Assembly (NCBI RefSeq): GCF_900112035.1
Contig: NZ_FOKC01000011.1
Location: 84,543 to 148,542 of the forward strand
Direction of reading: 5' to 3'
Length of the DNA: 64,000 bases
From: Nocardioides alpinus
Lineage (GTDB): Bacteria; Actinomycetota; Actinomycetes; Propionibacteriales; Nocardioidaceae
Part shown: positions 25,466 to 33,109 of the stretch, one piece after another
Layout: each line of letters opens with the position of its first letter
Position numbering within the stretch: position 1 is the first letter of the stretch
Notes under the pieces: model-generated
What the model was told of the DNA's origin: nothing
The model's database searches: none
What the model saw: the letters and a program-made list of their open reading frames with translations, nothing else
Program-made: the position numbers and the translations under genes

Positions 25466-26433
25466 GCCCGCCCCCCGGGGCGGGCGGCACCCCACCACCG
25501 ACGAAGCCCGAGTCGCGCCAGCGCCGCTCGGCCCCCCGCACCACGGGTCGTTCCGAGCTGTCCAGGAACCCCACCTTCGCCGAGCTGTCTCCCGAGGTGG
25601 GCGAGCTGGACCTCGAGGCGCTCGACGACGCGCTGCGCAGCGATCCCGACGACACCCTGACCCTCCTGGTCGAGATGTCGCACGCGACCGACGAGCGCCT
25701 GCGCGCCGCCGTACGCCGCCTGGCGCCCCGGCTGATCCTCGACCAGACGCGCCGCGGGATCCCGCGCAACCGCGGGGTCGCCAAGCCCCGGCCGGTGCCG
25801 GCGCACCGGGGCGGCGACCTGGACCTCGACCGCTCGATGGATGCGATCGTCGGGGCCCGCGCCGAGGCGCGGATGCCGTCGCTCGACGACATGACCTCGG
25901 TGCAGTGGAGCCGCCCCGACCTGGCCCTGTGCCTGGTGATCGACCAGTCCGGCTCGATGAGCGGCGCCCGCCTCACCACCGCCGCGGTGGCCGGGGCGGC
26001 GTGCCTCACGTATGCGCCGCAGGAGCACGCGGTGCTGGCCTTCGCCGGCAGCACCGCCGTGCTGAAGCCGATCTCCGAGACGTCGCGGCCGACCGCGACC
26101 ATCGAGCGGGTGCTCGCTCTGCGCGGGCACGGCACCACCGGACTGGCCGACGCCCTGCGCCAGGCCCACGTCCAGCTGGCCGGCGCCCGCGCGCGCCGCC
26201 GGGTCGTGCTGCTCCTGTCCGACTGCCGCGTCACCGACGAGGTCGACGCCACGCCCGCAGCGCGGGCCCTCGAGGAGCTCGTGATCCTGGCTCCTGCCGA
26301 GGACGACGACGAGGCCCGCCGGCTGGCACGCGACAGCGGGGCCCGCGTCGCTCCTGTCGGCTCGGTCCTCGACGTCCCGGCCGCGCTCAACGCCATGCTC
26401 GCCGATGACCGGGTCCACACGCCGGGCCGGTAG
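25462..26433 (+). CDS. VWA-domain protein, MoxR partner (start uncertain)
   Basis: A protein of up to 323 residues whose von Willebrand A domain carries the MIDAS motif DQSGSMS and the later T and D positions. The family-like region begins before any ATG or GTG: NPTFAELSPEVGELDLEALD is typical of actinobacterial MoxR partners and lies upstream of the first GTG (25597). In frame, CTG at 25462 overlaps the MoxR stop as CTGA, copying the ATGA overlaps of the region, and is the best candidate start. A perfect GC hairpin (25466-25485) covers the first codons. With GTG 25597 the protein would have 278 residues. Confidence 0.75.
   Translation: MSPPPGAGGTPPPTKPESRQRRSAPRTTGRSELSRNPTFAELSPEVGELDLEALDDALRSDPDDTLTLLVEMSHATDERLRAAVRRLAPRLILDQTRRGIPRNRGVAKPRPVPAHRGGDLDLDRSMDAIVGARAEARMPSLDDMTSVQWSRPDLALCLVIDQSGSMSGARLTTAAVAGAACLTYAPQEHAVLAFAGSTAVLKPISETSRPTATIERVLALRGHGTTGLADALRQAHVQLAGARARRRVVLLLSDCRVTDEVDATPAARALEELVILAPAEDDDEARRLARDSGARVAPVGSVLDVPAALNAMLADDRVHTPGR
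25466..25485. other. Strong GC hairpin just after the MoxR stop
   Basis: GCCCGCCCC and GGGGCGGGC are exact complements separated by 2 nt. There is no T-run after it, so a classic terminator is unlikely. In mRNA it could reduce translation of the VWA gene or partly block transcription. Confidence 0.6.
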
Positions 26434-26442
26434 ATTCGGGCG

Positions 26443-28008
26443 GTGCCCGACACCCGCCCCCGCCGTACGTTCGCCGTCATCAGCCACCCCGACGCGGGCA
26501 AGTCGACCCTCACCGAGGCGCTCGCCCTGCACGCCCGGGTGATCACCGAGGCCGGCGCGGTCCACGGCAAGGGCGACCGGCGCGCCACGGTCTCGGACTG
26601 GATGGCGATGGAGAAGGCCCGCGGCATCTCGATCACGTCGGCCGCACTGCAGTTCGTCTACCGCGACCACGTGATCAACCTCGTCGACACCCCCGGCCAC
26701 AGCGACTTCTCCGAGGACACCTACCGCGTGCTCTCGGCCGTCGACTCCGCCGTGATGCTGGTCGACGCGGGCAAGGGGCTCGAGCCGCAGACGCTCAAGC
26801 TCTTCAAGGTCTGCGCCCTGCGCGGCATCCCCGTCATGACGGTGATCAACAAGTGGGACCGTCCCGGTCTCTCGGCGCTCGAGCTGATGGACCTCATCCA
26901 GGAGAAGATCAAGCTCCGGCCCACTCCCCTGACCTGGCCCGTCGGCGAGGCCGGCGACTTCCGCGGCGTGCTCGACCGTCGTACGGGTGAGTTCGTGAAG
27001 TACACCCGCACCGCCGGCGGTGCGACCCGCGCGCCCGAGCGCCGGATGGCCGCCGACGAGGTCGACGAGATCGACGCCGCGCTGTGGGCGGACGCGGTCG
27101 AGGAGCACGAGCTGCTCGGCCTCGACGAGGCCGACCACGACCAGGACCGCTTCCTCGCCGGCGAGACCACGCCCGTCATGTTCGCCTCGGCGCTCCAGAA
27201 CTTCGGCGTCGCGCAGCTGCTCGACCTGCTGCTCGACATCGCGCCCGACCCCAGCCCCACCGAGGGCGTCGACGGCTCCGTCCGCAAGGTCGAGGACGAC
27301 TTCAGCGCCTTCGTCTTCAAGGTGCAGTCCGGCATGAACAACGCCCACCGCGACCGGCTCGCCTACGCGCGCGTCGTGTCCGGCGCCTTCGAGCGCGGCA
27401 TGGTGGTCACCCACGCGTCGACCGGTCGGCCGTTCGCCACCAAGTTCGCCCAGTCGGTCTTCGGCCGCGACACGCAGTCGGTCGAGACCGCCGAGCCGGG
27501 CGACATCATCGGCTTCGTCAACGCGCAGTCCCTGCGGGTCGGCGACACGGTCTACGTCGGCGACCCGATCGAGTACCCGCCGGTCCCGAGCTTCGCCCCC
27601 GAGCACTTCGTCACGGCCAGCGCCGGCGACATCGGCCGCTACAAGCAGTTCCGCCGCGGCATCGAGCAGCTCGACCAGGAGGGCGTGGTCCAGGTCCTGC
27701 GCTCCGACCTGCGCGGCGACCAGAACCCCGTCCTGGCGGCGGTCGGCCCGATGCAGTTCGAGGTGGTCGAGGACCGGATGACCAACGAGTTCAACTCCCC
27801 CATCAGGTTCTCGCGGCTCGACTACCAGGTCGCGCGGCGCACGGACGCGGCCGGTGCTGCGGCGCTGGCCGGGGTGCGCGGCGTCGAGGTGCTCCAGCGC
27901 AGCGACGGCACCTACCTCGCGCTCTTCGTCGACCAGTGGCGCGCCATGGTCACCGCGCGCGACAACCCCGACCTGATGCTCGAGGCCCTGCCTGCCGGCG
28001 GCAGCTGA
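26443..28008 (+). CDS. prfC: Peptide chain release factor 3
   Basis: A 521-residue GTPase that recycles RF1 and RF2 from the ribosome after termination. SHPDAGKST is the G1 loop, DTPGHSDF G3 and NKWD G4; RRTFAVISHPDAGKSTLTEA is typical of the N-terminus, and the elongation-factor-like domains II and III follow. Length and motifs agree with RF3 and not EF-G. The -10 hexamer TAGATT (26431-26436) overlaps the stop of the VWA gene and puts the likely transcription start on the GTG start at 26443, so the mRNA may be leaderless. Confidence 0.93.
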   Translation: MPDTRPRRTFAVISHPDAGKSTLTEALALHARVITEAGAVHGKGDRRATVSDWMAMEKARGISITSAALQFVYRDHVINLVDTPGHSDFSEDTYRVLSAVDSAVMLVDAGKGLEPQTLKLFKVCALRGIPVMTVINKWDRPGLSALELMDLIQEKIKLRPTPLTWPVGEAGDFRGVLDRRTGEFVKYTRTAGGATRAPERRMAADEVDEIDAALWADAVEEHELLGLDEADHDQDRFLAGETTPVMFASALQNFGVAQLLDLLLDIAPDPSPTEGVDGSVRKVEDDFSAFVFKVQSGMNNAHRDRLAYARVVSGAFERGMVVTHASTGRPFATKFAQSVFGRDTQSVETAEPGDIIGFVNAQSLRVGDTVYVGDPIEYPPVPSFAPEHFVTASAGDIGRYKQFRRGIEQLDQEGVVQVLRSDLRGDQNPVLAAVGPMQFEVVEDRMTNEFNSPIRFSRLDYQVARRTDAAGAAALAGVRGVEVLQRSDGTYLALFVDQWRAMVTARDNPDLMLEALPAGGS

Positions 28009-28097
28009 CCCTCTCCTTGACCATTTCTCCGATTGACACCTCCGGGCGTCGGGGCGCTGACTGGACGGGACCGCATCCCCTCCGAAGGAGCACACCC

Positions 28098-29057
28098 ATG
28101 CCGCTGTCCCCCGGCCGGCTCACCCTCACCCTGCTCGCGTCCACCGCAGTCTGGGTGGCGACCACCCAGCCCGCGACCGCGATCGTCGGTGGTGCCCCCG
28201 ACGCGGGCGAGCACCCCTATGTCGGGCAGCTCCTCTTCTACGTGCCCGACGCCGCCGACTCGCGCTTCACCGATCCTGGCGGCTGGTTCACCTGCAGCGG
28301 CACCCTCGTCGACGCCGACACGGTCGTCACGGCCGGGCACTGCACCTATGCCGTCGGCGTCGACGGCTCGGTCCCGGCGAACCCCCTCAAGGGCGGCACC
28401 GACGTGTGGTTCTCCGTCGAGGAGGTGCCCGACTTCGACATCCTGCCGGCGAGCTCCACCTTCGTCCCGGACGGCAACGACGCGCGTTACACGGCCTGGT
28501 CGACCGCGCTCGACGCGAGCACCACGTGGCACCAGACGGCGTCGACGTTCACCCACCCCGACTACGTCGACGCGGCGTTCCTGCTGCACGACGTCGCCGT
28601 CCTCGAGCTGAGTGAGCCGGTGACCCTGCCTGAGTACGGCTCCCTGCCCGAGGCCGACTACCTCGACACCTACTACTCCAAGGCGGCCAAGCAGACGGGT
28701 CTCTTCGAGTCCGTGGGCTACGGCCTCGAAGGCAGCAGCCCCAAGTCGTCCGTCGGCGGCGACACCCGGCGCAAGGCGGACCGGCGACTGACGAGCTTCA
28801 AGGGCGCCTACGGCTACAAGGACATCTCGGTGCAGTTCAGCCACGCCGGTCGCGGCACCACCGGTGGCACCTGCTTCGGCGACTCCGGTGGTCCGACGTT
28901 CGACATCTCCACTCCCTTGCTGGCCGAGCAGAACCTCGTCGTGGCCGTCACGTCGTTCGGCCTCAACGCCAACTGCAACGCGAGCGGCAGCTATCGCCTC
29001 GACCAGCCCGACGACATCGCCTTCCTGGAGGACCCCGCGGGGGCCTACGGGTCCTGA
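28098..29057 (+). CDS. Secreted trypsin-like serine protease
   Basis: A 319-residue S1 protease. An N-terminal signal peptide (residues 1 to about 28, hydrophobic LTLTLLASTAVWVATT and ATA) is followed by IVGG, the mature N-terminus of trypsin-like enzymes. The catalytic triad is visible: TAGHC (His), HDVAVLEL (Asp) and GDSGGP (Ser). The family cleaves after basic or small residues depending on the S1 pocket, which was not judged here. It stands alone after prfC with AAGGAG before the ATG. The substrate outside the cell is unknown. Confidence 0.9.
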   Translation: MPLSPGRLTLTLLASTAVWVATTQPATAIVGGAPDAGEHPYVGQLLFYVPDAADSRFTDPGGWFTCSGTLVDADTVVTAGHCTYAVGVDGSVPANPLKGGTDVWFSVEEVPDFDILPASSTFVPDGNDARYTAWSTALDASTTWHQTASTFTHPDYVDAAFLLHDVAVLELSEPVTLPEYGSLPEADYLDTYYSKAAKQTGLFESVGYGLEGSSPKSSVGGDTRRKADRRLTSFKGAYGYKDISVQFSHAGRGTTGGTCFGDSGGPTFDISTPLLAEQNLVVAVTSFGLNANCNASGSYRLDQPDDIAFLEDPAGAYGS

Positions 29058-29062
29058 CCGCG

Positions 29063-30673
29063 TCAGGACTCGTGGACACACTCCCCGTCGATCCAGGTCG
29101 ACCGCACCCGCGCAGCACCGATCTCCTCCGGTGACGCGAGCGGATCGCGGTCCAGCACGACGAGGTCGGCGACGGCGCCGGGACTGATGGTCCCGGCGTC
29201 GTCGCGGTGGTTCACCCAGGCGGATCCGCTCGTGTAGGCGGCGAAGGCCACCTCGATGGGCAGCGCCTGCTCGGGCAGGAACGGCACCGTGCCCGCCGGC
29301 GCCGGTTCGTCGTACGACGTCCGGTGCACGGCGGTGTGGATCGCCGCGAGCGGGTCGGGCGTGCTCACCGGCCAGTCGCTCCCCGCGACGAGCCGCGCGC
29401 CGGCGGCGTGCAGGTCGCCGAAGGGGTACTGCCGGGCGGCCCGCTCGGCCCCGAGGAACGGGATGGTGAGCTCGGTCATCTGGTCGTCGTGGCACGCCCA
29501 GAGCGCCTGGATGTTGGCCGCGACGCCCAGCTCGCCGAAGCGCGGGACGTCGTCGGGGTGCACGAGCTGGAGGTGGGCGATGTGGTGCCGCCGCGCGCGA
29601 TCGGTGCCCTCGAGGGAGTCGAGCGCCTCGCGCACGCTGCGGTCGCCCAGCCCGTGGAAGTGGACCTGGAAGCCCTGGGCGTCGAGCTCTCGGACGTGGC
29701 CCCGCAGGCTCACCGGGTCCACGAAGGAGATGCCGGTGTTGCGGGTGGCGTGGCCGCAGCGGTCGAGGTAGGGCTCGACGAGCGCCGCGGTGCCGTTCTC
29801 GGCAACCCCGTCCTGCATGATCTTCACCGCCGTGGCCGAGAACCGGCCGCTCGTCCAGGCCGCACGCCGGGCGACGAGGTCCGCGACCTGCTCGCTGCCG
29901 CGGTCCCGGTCCCACCAGAGCGCCCCGACCACCGTCCCGGTGAGGGTGCCTGCCGCGGCGGCCCGGGCGTACGTCGGGCCGGCGTCGCGCATCCCCGAGT
30001 AGGCACCGACGATCGCGTCCTGCCAGCTGGTGACACCCAGCGAGTGGAGGTGGCGTTGACCCTCGAGGAACCCCGCATACATCTGGTCGTCGTCGGCCAC
30101 CGGGAGGACGTGCGCGAGCAGGCCCATCGCGCCCTCGTGCAGCACCCCGGTCGGTCGGCCGTCGGCGCTGCGCTCGACGTGACCGTCGGCGGGGTCCGGC
30201 GTCGCGGCGGTGATCCCGGCGACCTGGAGCGCCCGCGAGCTCACCCACATCCCGTGGTGGTCGCGGTTGGCGAGGGCCACCGGCCTGTCCGGCACCGCCT
30301 CGTCGAGCTCGGCAGCGGTCGGCAGGCCGCCGGGAAAGGCGGCCATCGCCCAGCCACCGCCCTCGATCCAGTCCAGCTCGGGGTGCGCATCGGCGTACGC
30401 CCGGATGTGCGCGAGGTAGGCGCCGGACTCCGCCGGCAACGCACTGAGGTCACAGCTCAGCCGCTCGAGCCCGCCCTGGACGGGGTGGACGTGGGCGTCG
30501 GTGAAGCCGGGCAGGAGCAGTCCGCCGGCCGCATCGACGACCCTCGCGCCGGACGGGACCGCGTCGACGCCGACGCCCGTGATCCTGCCGTGCTCCACGA
30601 CCACGTGCCCGATCCGACCCCGGTGGCGGTGGCCGTCGAAGACGGCAGCGTTCGCGAAGACAGTGGCACTCAC
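29063..30673 (-). CDS. Amidohydrolase of the YtcJ family
   Basis: A 536-residue metal-dependent hydrolase. LPGFTDAHVHPVQG (residues about 55-68) carries the HxH metal ligands, NRDHHGMW and the VHFHGLGDRSVREAL region add the further histidines, and SDWPVSTPDPL holds the final aspartate. The match is to amidohydrolase 3/YtcJ, which hydrolyses amide or related C-N bonds in small substrates. It is encoded on its own between convergent protease and upstream YihY genes. GTG 30673 has no strong ribosome-binding site. Confidence 0.87.
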   Translation of the reverse strand: MSATVFANAAVFDGHRHRGRIGHVVVEHGRITGVGVDAVPSGARVVDAAGGLLLPGFTDAHVHPVQGGLERLSCDLSALPAESGAYLAHIRAYADAHPELDWIEGGGWAMAAFPGGLPTAAELDEAVPDRPVALANRDHHGMWVSSRALQVAGITAATPDPADGHVERSADGRPTGVLHEGAMGLLAHVLPVADDDQMYAGFLEGQRHLHSLGVTSWQDAIVGAYSGMRDAGPTYARAAAAGTLTGTVVGALWWDRDRGSEQVADLVARRAAWTSGRFSATAVKIMQDGVAENGTAALVEPYLDRCGHATRNTGISFVDPVSLRGHVRELDAQGFQVHFHGLGDRSVREALDSLEGTDRARRHHIAHLQLVHPDDVPRFGELGVAANIQALWACHDDQMTELTIPFLGAERAARQYPFGDLHAAGARLVAGSDWPVSTPDPLAAIHTAVHRTSYDEPAPAGTVPFLPEQALPIEVAFAAYTSGSAWVNHRDDAGTISPGAVADLVVLDRDPLASPEEIGAARVRSTWIDGECVHES

Positions 30674-30689
30674 CCCCGCACGATATCGA

Positions 30690-31616
30690 TCAGTCGCGGT
30701 GCGGCGGGTCGACCTGGGACCGCTGTGAGCGCCGGTCCTCGACGCGATCCAGCACGCGGCGCCAGGCCTCGCTCTCCGCCACCAGACGGCCGATCAGCGA
30801 GCTGAGCACCAGGACGCCGGCGAACGCGACGAGCCACGAGGCCGCGGCGAGGATCAGCCCGAAGCTGCCGAACTGCGCCACCGACGACCGCGTGTAGGGC
30901 GGCATCACCACACCGGACCCGACGAAGAGGAGCAGGCTCGCGGCCGTGGTGATGAGCGCCGCGGGCAGCAGCTGGCCCCAGGACCGCACGCCCGAGAGCA
31001 TGAAGTGCATGCTCCACCACCAGAAGGCGACCTGCATCGCGACCGAGAGCACCGGGATCCAGAGGTTCCCGCCCAGGAGCCCGTCGGGCCACCGGGCGAG
31101 CAGCGCCACGCCGAGCAGGTAGCTCAGCCAGACCGGCAGCCACACCACGCTCCGTTGGATCCGGCCGGTGCTGTCCTCCTTCGCGACCTCGAAGACGCGC
31201 GCATACATGCGTTGCAGGGCCCGGGAGAAGCTCGTGGCCGAGACCAGCGCGACGAGGAAGCCGAAGACGCCGGTGTTGCTCTCGATCGACGGCGAGTCCA
31301 CGAGCTCCTCCGCCGGGCGGAGGTCGCCGGACGCCAGGCCCATGGTCTCCCGCACGTGGTCGACGACGGCGCCGGCGAAGTCCTGGGGGGCGTAGGCGGC
31401 GAGGACCACCAGGAAGGGCAGGAGGGCCAGCAGGGCCTGGGCGCCGAGGGCAAGGGACCGGTCGACGAGCTCGATGCGGGTCAGCTCGGCCACCAGTCGG
31501 CGCACCCACGGCAGTCGGTCCGCCTGGGCCTGCCGGTGCGCGACCTGCCGCGCCAGCCAGCCGGTCGGCTCCGGGCGCCGGCCGGCTTGGGCGAGCCCTC
31601 GGCCTCGTCGGGACAT
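30690..31616 (-). CDS. YihY/RbN-family inner-membrane protein
   Basis: A 308-residue membrane protein with six hydrophobic segments (residues about 50-72, 115-140, 165-185, 200-220, 235-255, 262-285) and the YihY feature SATSFSRALQRMYARVFEV near residue 135. ATG 31616 is preferred: a longer open frame to 31712 would read through palindrome i. The basic N-terminus suits a cytoplasmic tail. The family (virulence factor BrkB-like) has no firmly known function. GAGGAT at 31629-31624, 22 nt from site i, could be its -10. Confidence 0.85.
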   Translation of the reverse strand: MSRRGRGLAQAGRRPEPTGWLARQVAHRQAQADRLPWVRRLVAELTRIELVDRSLALGAQALLALLPFLVVLAAYAPQDFAGAVVDHVRETMGLASGDLRPAEELVDSPSIESNTGVFGFLVALVSATSFSRALQRMYARVFEVAKEDSTGRIQRSVVWLPVWLSYLLGVALLARWPDGLLGGNLWIPVLSVAMQVAFWWWSMHFMLSGVRSWGQLLPAALITTAASLLLFVGSGVVMPPYTRSSVAQFGSFGLILAAASWLVAFAGVLVLSSLIGRLVAESEAWRRVLDRVEDRRSQRSQVDPPHRD

Positions 31617-31651
31617 GCCAGTGATCCTCACGGCCGACCACACCCGTGCCC

Positions 31652-31668
31652 TCACCTTGTCCGGGTGA
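31652..31668. promoter_or_regulatory. Palindrome site i, divergent between YihY and HerA-like genes
   Basis: TCACCTTGTCCGGGTGA. Plus strand: GAAGGT at 31691-31696, 22 nt away, for the ATPase at 31733. Minus strand: GAGGAT at 31629-31624, 22 nt away, for YihY at 31616. Both hexamers are poor matches to TANNNT at the first base. Confidence 0.65.
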
Positions 31669-31732
31669 TGCCGGGTGCGGTCTTCGCCACGAAGGTGGGT
31701 GGAGCGGCACACGTCAACCAGGGAGGTGCCCC

Positions 31733-33109
31733 ATGCCCGAGTCCTCCATCACGGCCGACTCCGCCGACGGCCGTCGGTTCGGCTTCGCCGGCGTCGGAGC
31801 CGACGCGCTGCGATCCGGCGACCTCGTGGTCCTGTCCCCGGGCTCCGGCCGGATCCTCGGCCAGGTCACCGACCCCGCCCGCGCCGGCGCCGACGGGTAC
31901 GGACAGGTGCTCGGCGGGATCGACGGTGACCGGCTCGACCACCTCCCCCAGCCCCCGTTCGCCTCGGCCGCGGTGGCACCTGCAGGTCACCCGGAGCTCC
32001 AGCTCCTCCAGGCCTCGAGCGGCGCCGGGCTGCCGGTCGGCACCTGGACCTCGGGCGACACCGGCGCGGACGCGCGGCTGCGCGCCCAGGGGTTCGGCAG
32101 GCACACGTTCCTGTGCGGGCAGAGCGGCTCGGGGAAGACCTATGCCCTCGGCGTGCTGCTCGAGCAGGTGCGGCTGCACACCGGGCTGCGGATCGTGGTG
32201 CTGGACCCCAACGCCGACTACGTCCGGATGAACCAGGTGCGCCCCGGCGTGCCCGACGACGTGGCCGCCGCCTGGCAGGAGCGGGGACCGGTCACCGTGC
32301 TCGGTTCCGACGCCAGTGGCGCCGAGCCGCTGCGGCTCCGCTTCGCCACCATGCCCCGGGCCGCCCAGGCTGCGGTGCTGCGGCTGGATCCGCTGCGCGA
32401 CCGCGGCGAGTACAACCTGTTCGTACGCCTCATGGGACACGGCAGGACCGCCGGGGTGGCGACCGTCGTGGCCGAGCTCGCCGCGGGCACGCCCGACGAG
32501 CGGGCCCTCGCGCAGCGCATGGAGAACCTCGGACTCCTCGACTGGGAGGTGTGGGCCGCGGGGCAGACATCGGCGGCCGAGGTGGTGGACGCCGGGGCCT
32601 CGATGACCGTGCTCGACCTCAACGGCTTCAAGGACCCGCACGAGTCCACCGCCGTGTGCCTCGACCTCGTCGAGCACCTCTGGGCGCGGCGCGCCGACCG
32701 CACCCCGACCCTGCTCGTCCTCGACGAGGCACACAACCTGTGCCCGGCCGAGCCCTCGGGGACCATGCAGGCCGCCCTCGTCGACCGGCTCATCCAGATC
32801 GCGGCCGAGGGGCGGAAGTACGGCCTCTGGCTGCTCCTCTCGACGCAGCGCCCCTCCAAGCTGCACCCCCAGGTGCTGTCCCAGTGCGACAACCTGGTCC
32901 TCATGCGGATGAACTCGCGCGCGGACCTCGCGGAGCTGGCCACGGTGTTCGGGTCCGTGCCGCACGAGATGCTGGACGCGTCCCCGACCTTCACGCAGGG
33001 GGAGGCACTGGTCGCCGGCCCGCTGGCGCCCGTCCCGACGCTGCTCCGGATGGGTGACCGCATCACCGTCGAGGGTGGCAGCGACGTCCGGGTGCCCGAC
33101 AGGTCCTGA
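31733..33109 (+). CDS. HerA-like/DUF87 ATP-binding protein
   Basis: A 458-residue predicted ATPase. GQSGSGKT (about residues 127-134) is Walker A, LLVLDEAHNL is Walker B with an EAH box, and STQRPSKL the sensor region. An N-terminal beta-rich HAS-barrel-like part precedes it. HerA proteins are hexameric DNA-translocating ATPases, but the bacterial DUF87 forms also occur in defence and membrane contexts; no nuclease lies nearby. ATG 31733 follows GGGAGG. It overlaps the phosphodiesterase gene by one base, so the two products probably act together. Role unknown. Confidence 0.82.
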   Translation: MPESSITADSADGRRFGFAGVGADALRSGDLVVLSPGSGRILGQVTDPARAGADGYGQVLGGIDGDRLDHLPQPPFASAAVAPAGHPELQLLQASSGAGLPVGTWTSGDTGADARLRAQGFGRHTFLCGQSGSGKTYALGVLLEQVRLHTGLRIVVLDPNADYVRMNQVRPGVPDDVAAAWQERGPVTVLGSDASGAEPLRLRFATMPRAAQAAVLRLDPLRDRGEYNLFVRLMGHGRTAGVATVVAELAAGTPDERALAQRMENLGLLDWEVWAAGQTSAAEVVDAGASMTVLDLNGFKDPHESTAVCLDLVEHLWARRADRTPTLLVLDEAHNLCPAEPSGTMQAALVDRLIQIAAEGRKYGLWLLLSTQRPSKLHPQVLSQCDNLVLMRMNSRADLAELATVFGSVPHEMLDASPTFTQGEALVAGPLAPVPTLLRMGDRITVEGGSDVRVPDRS

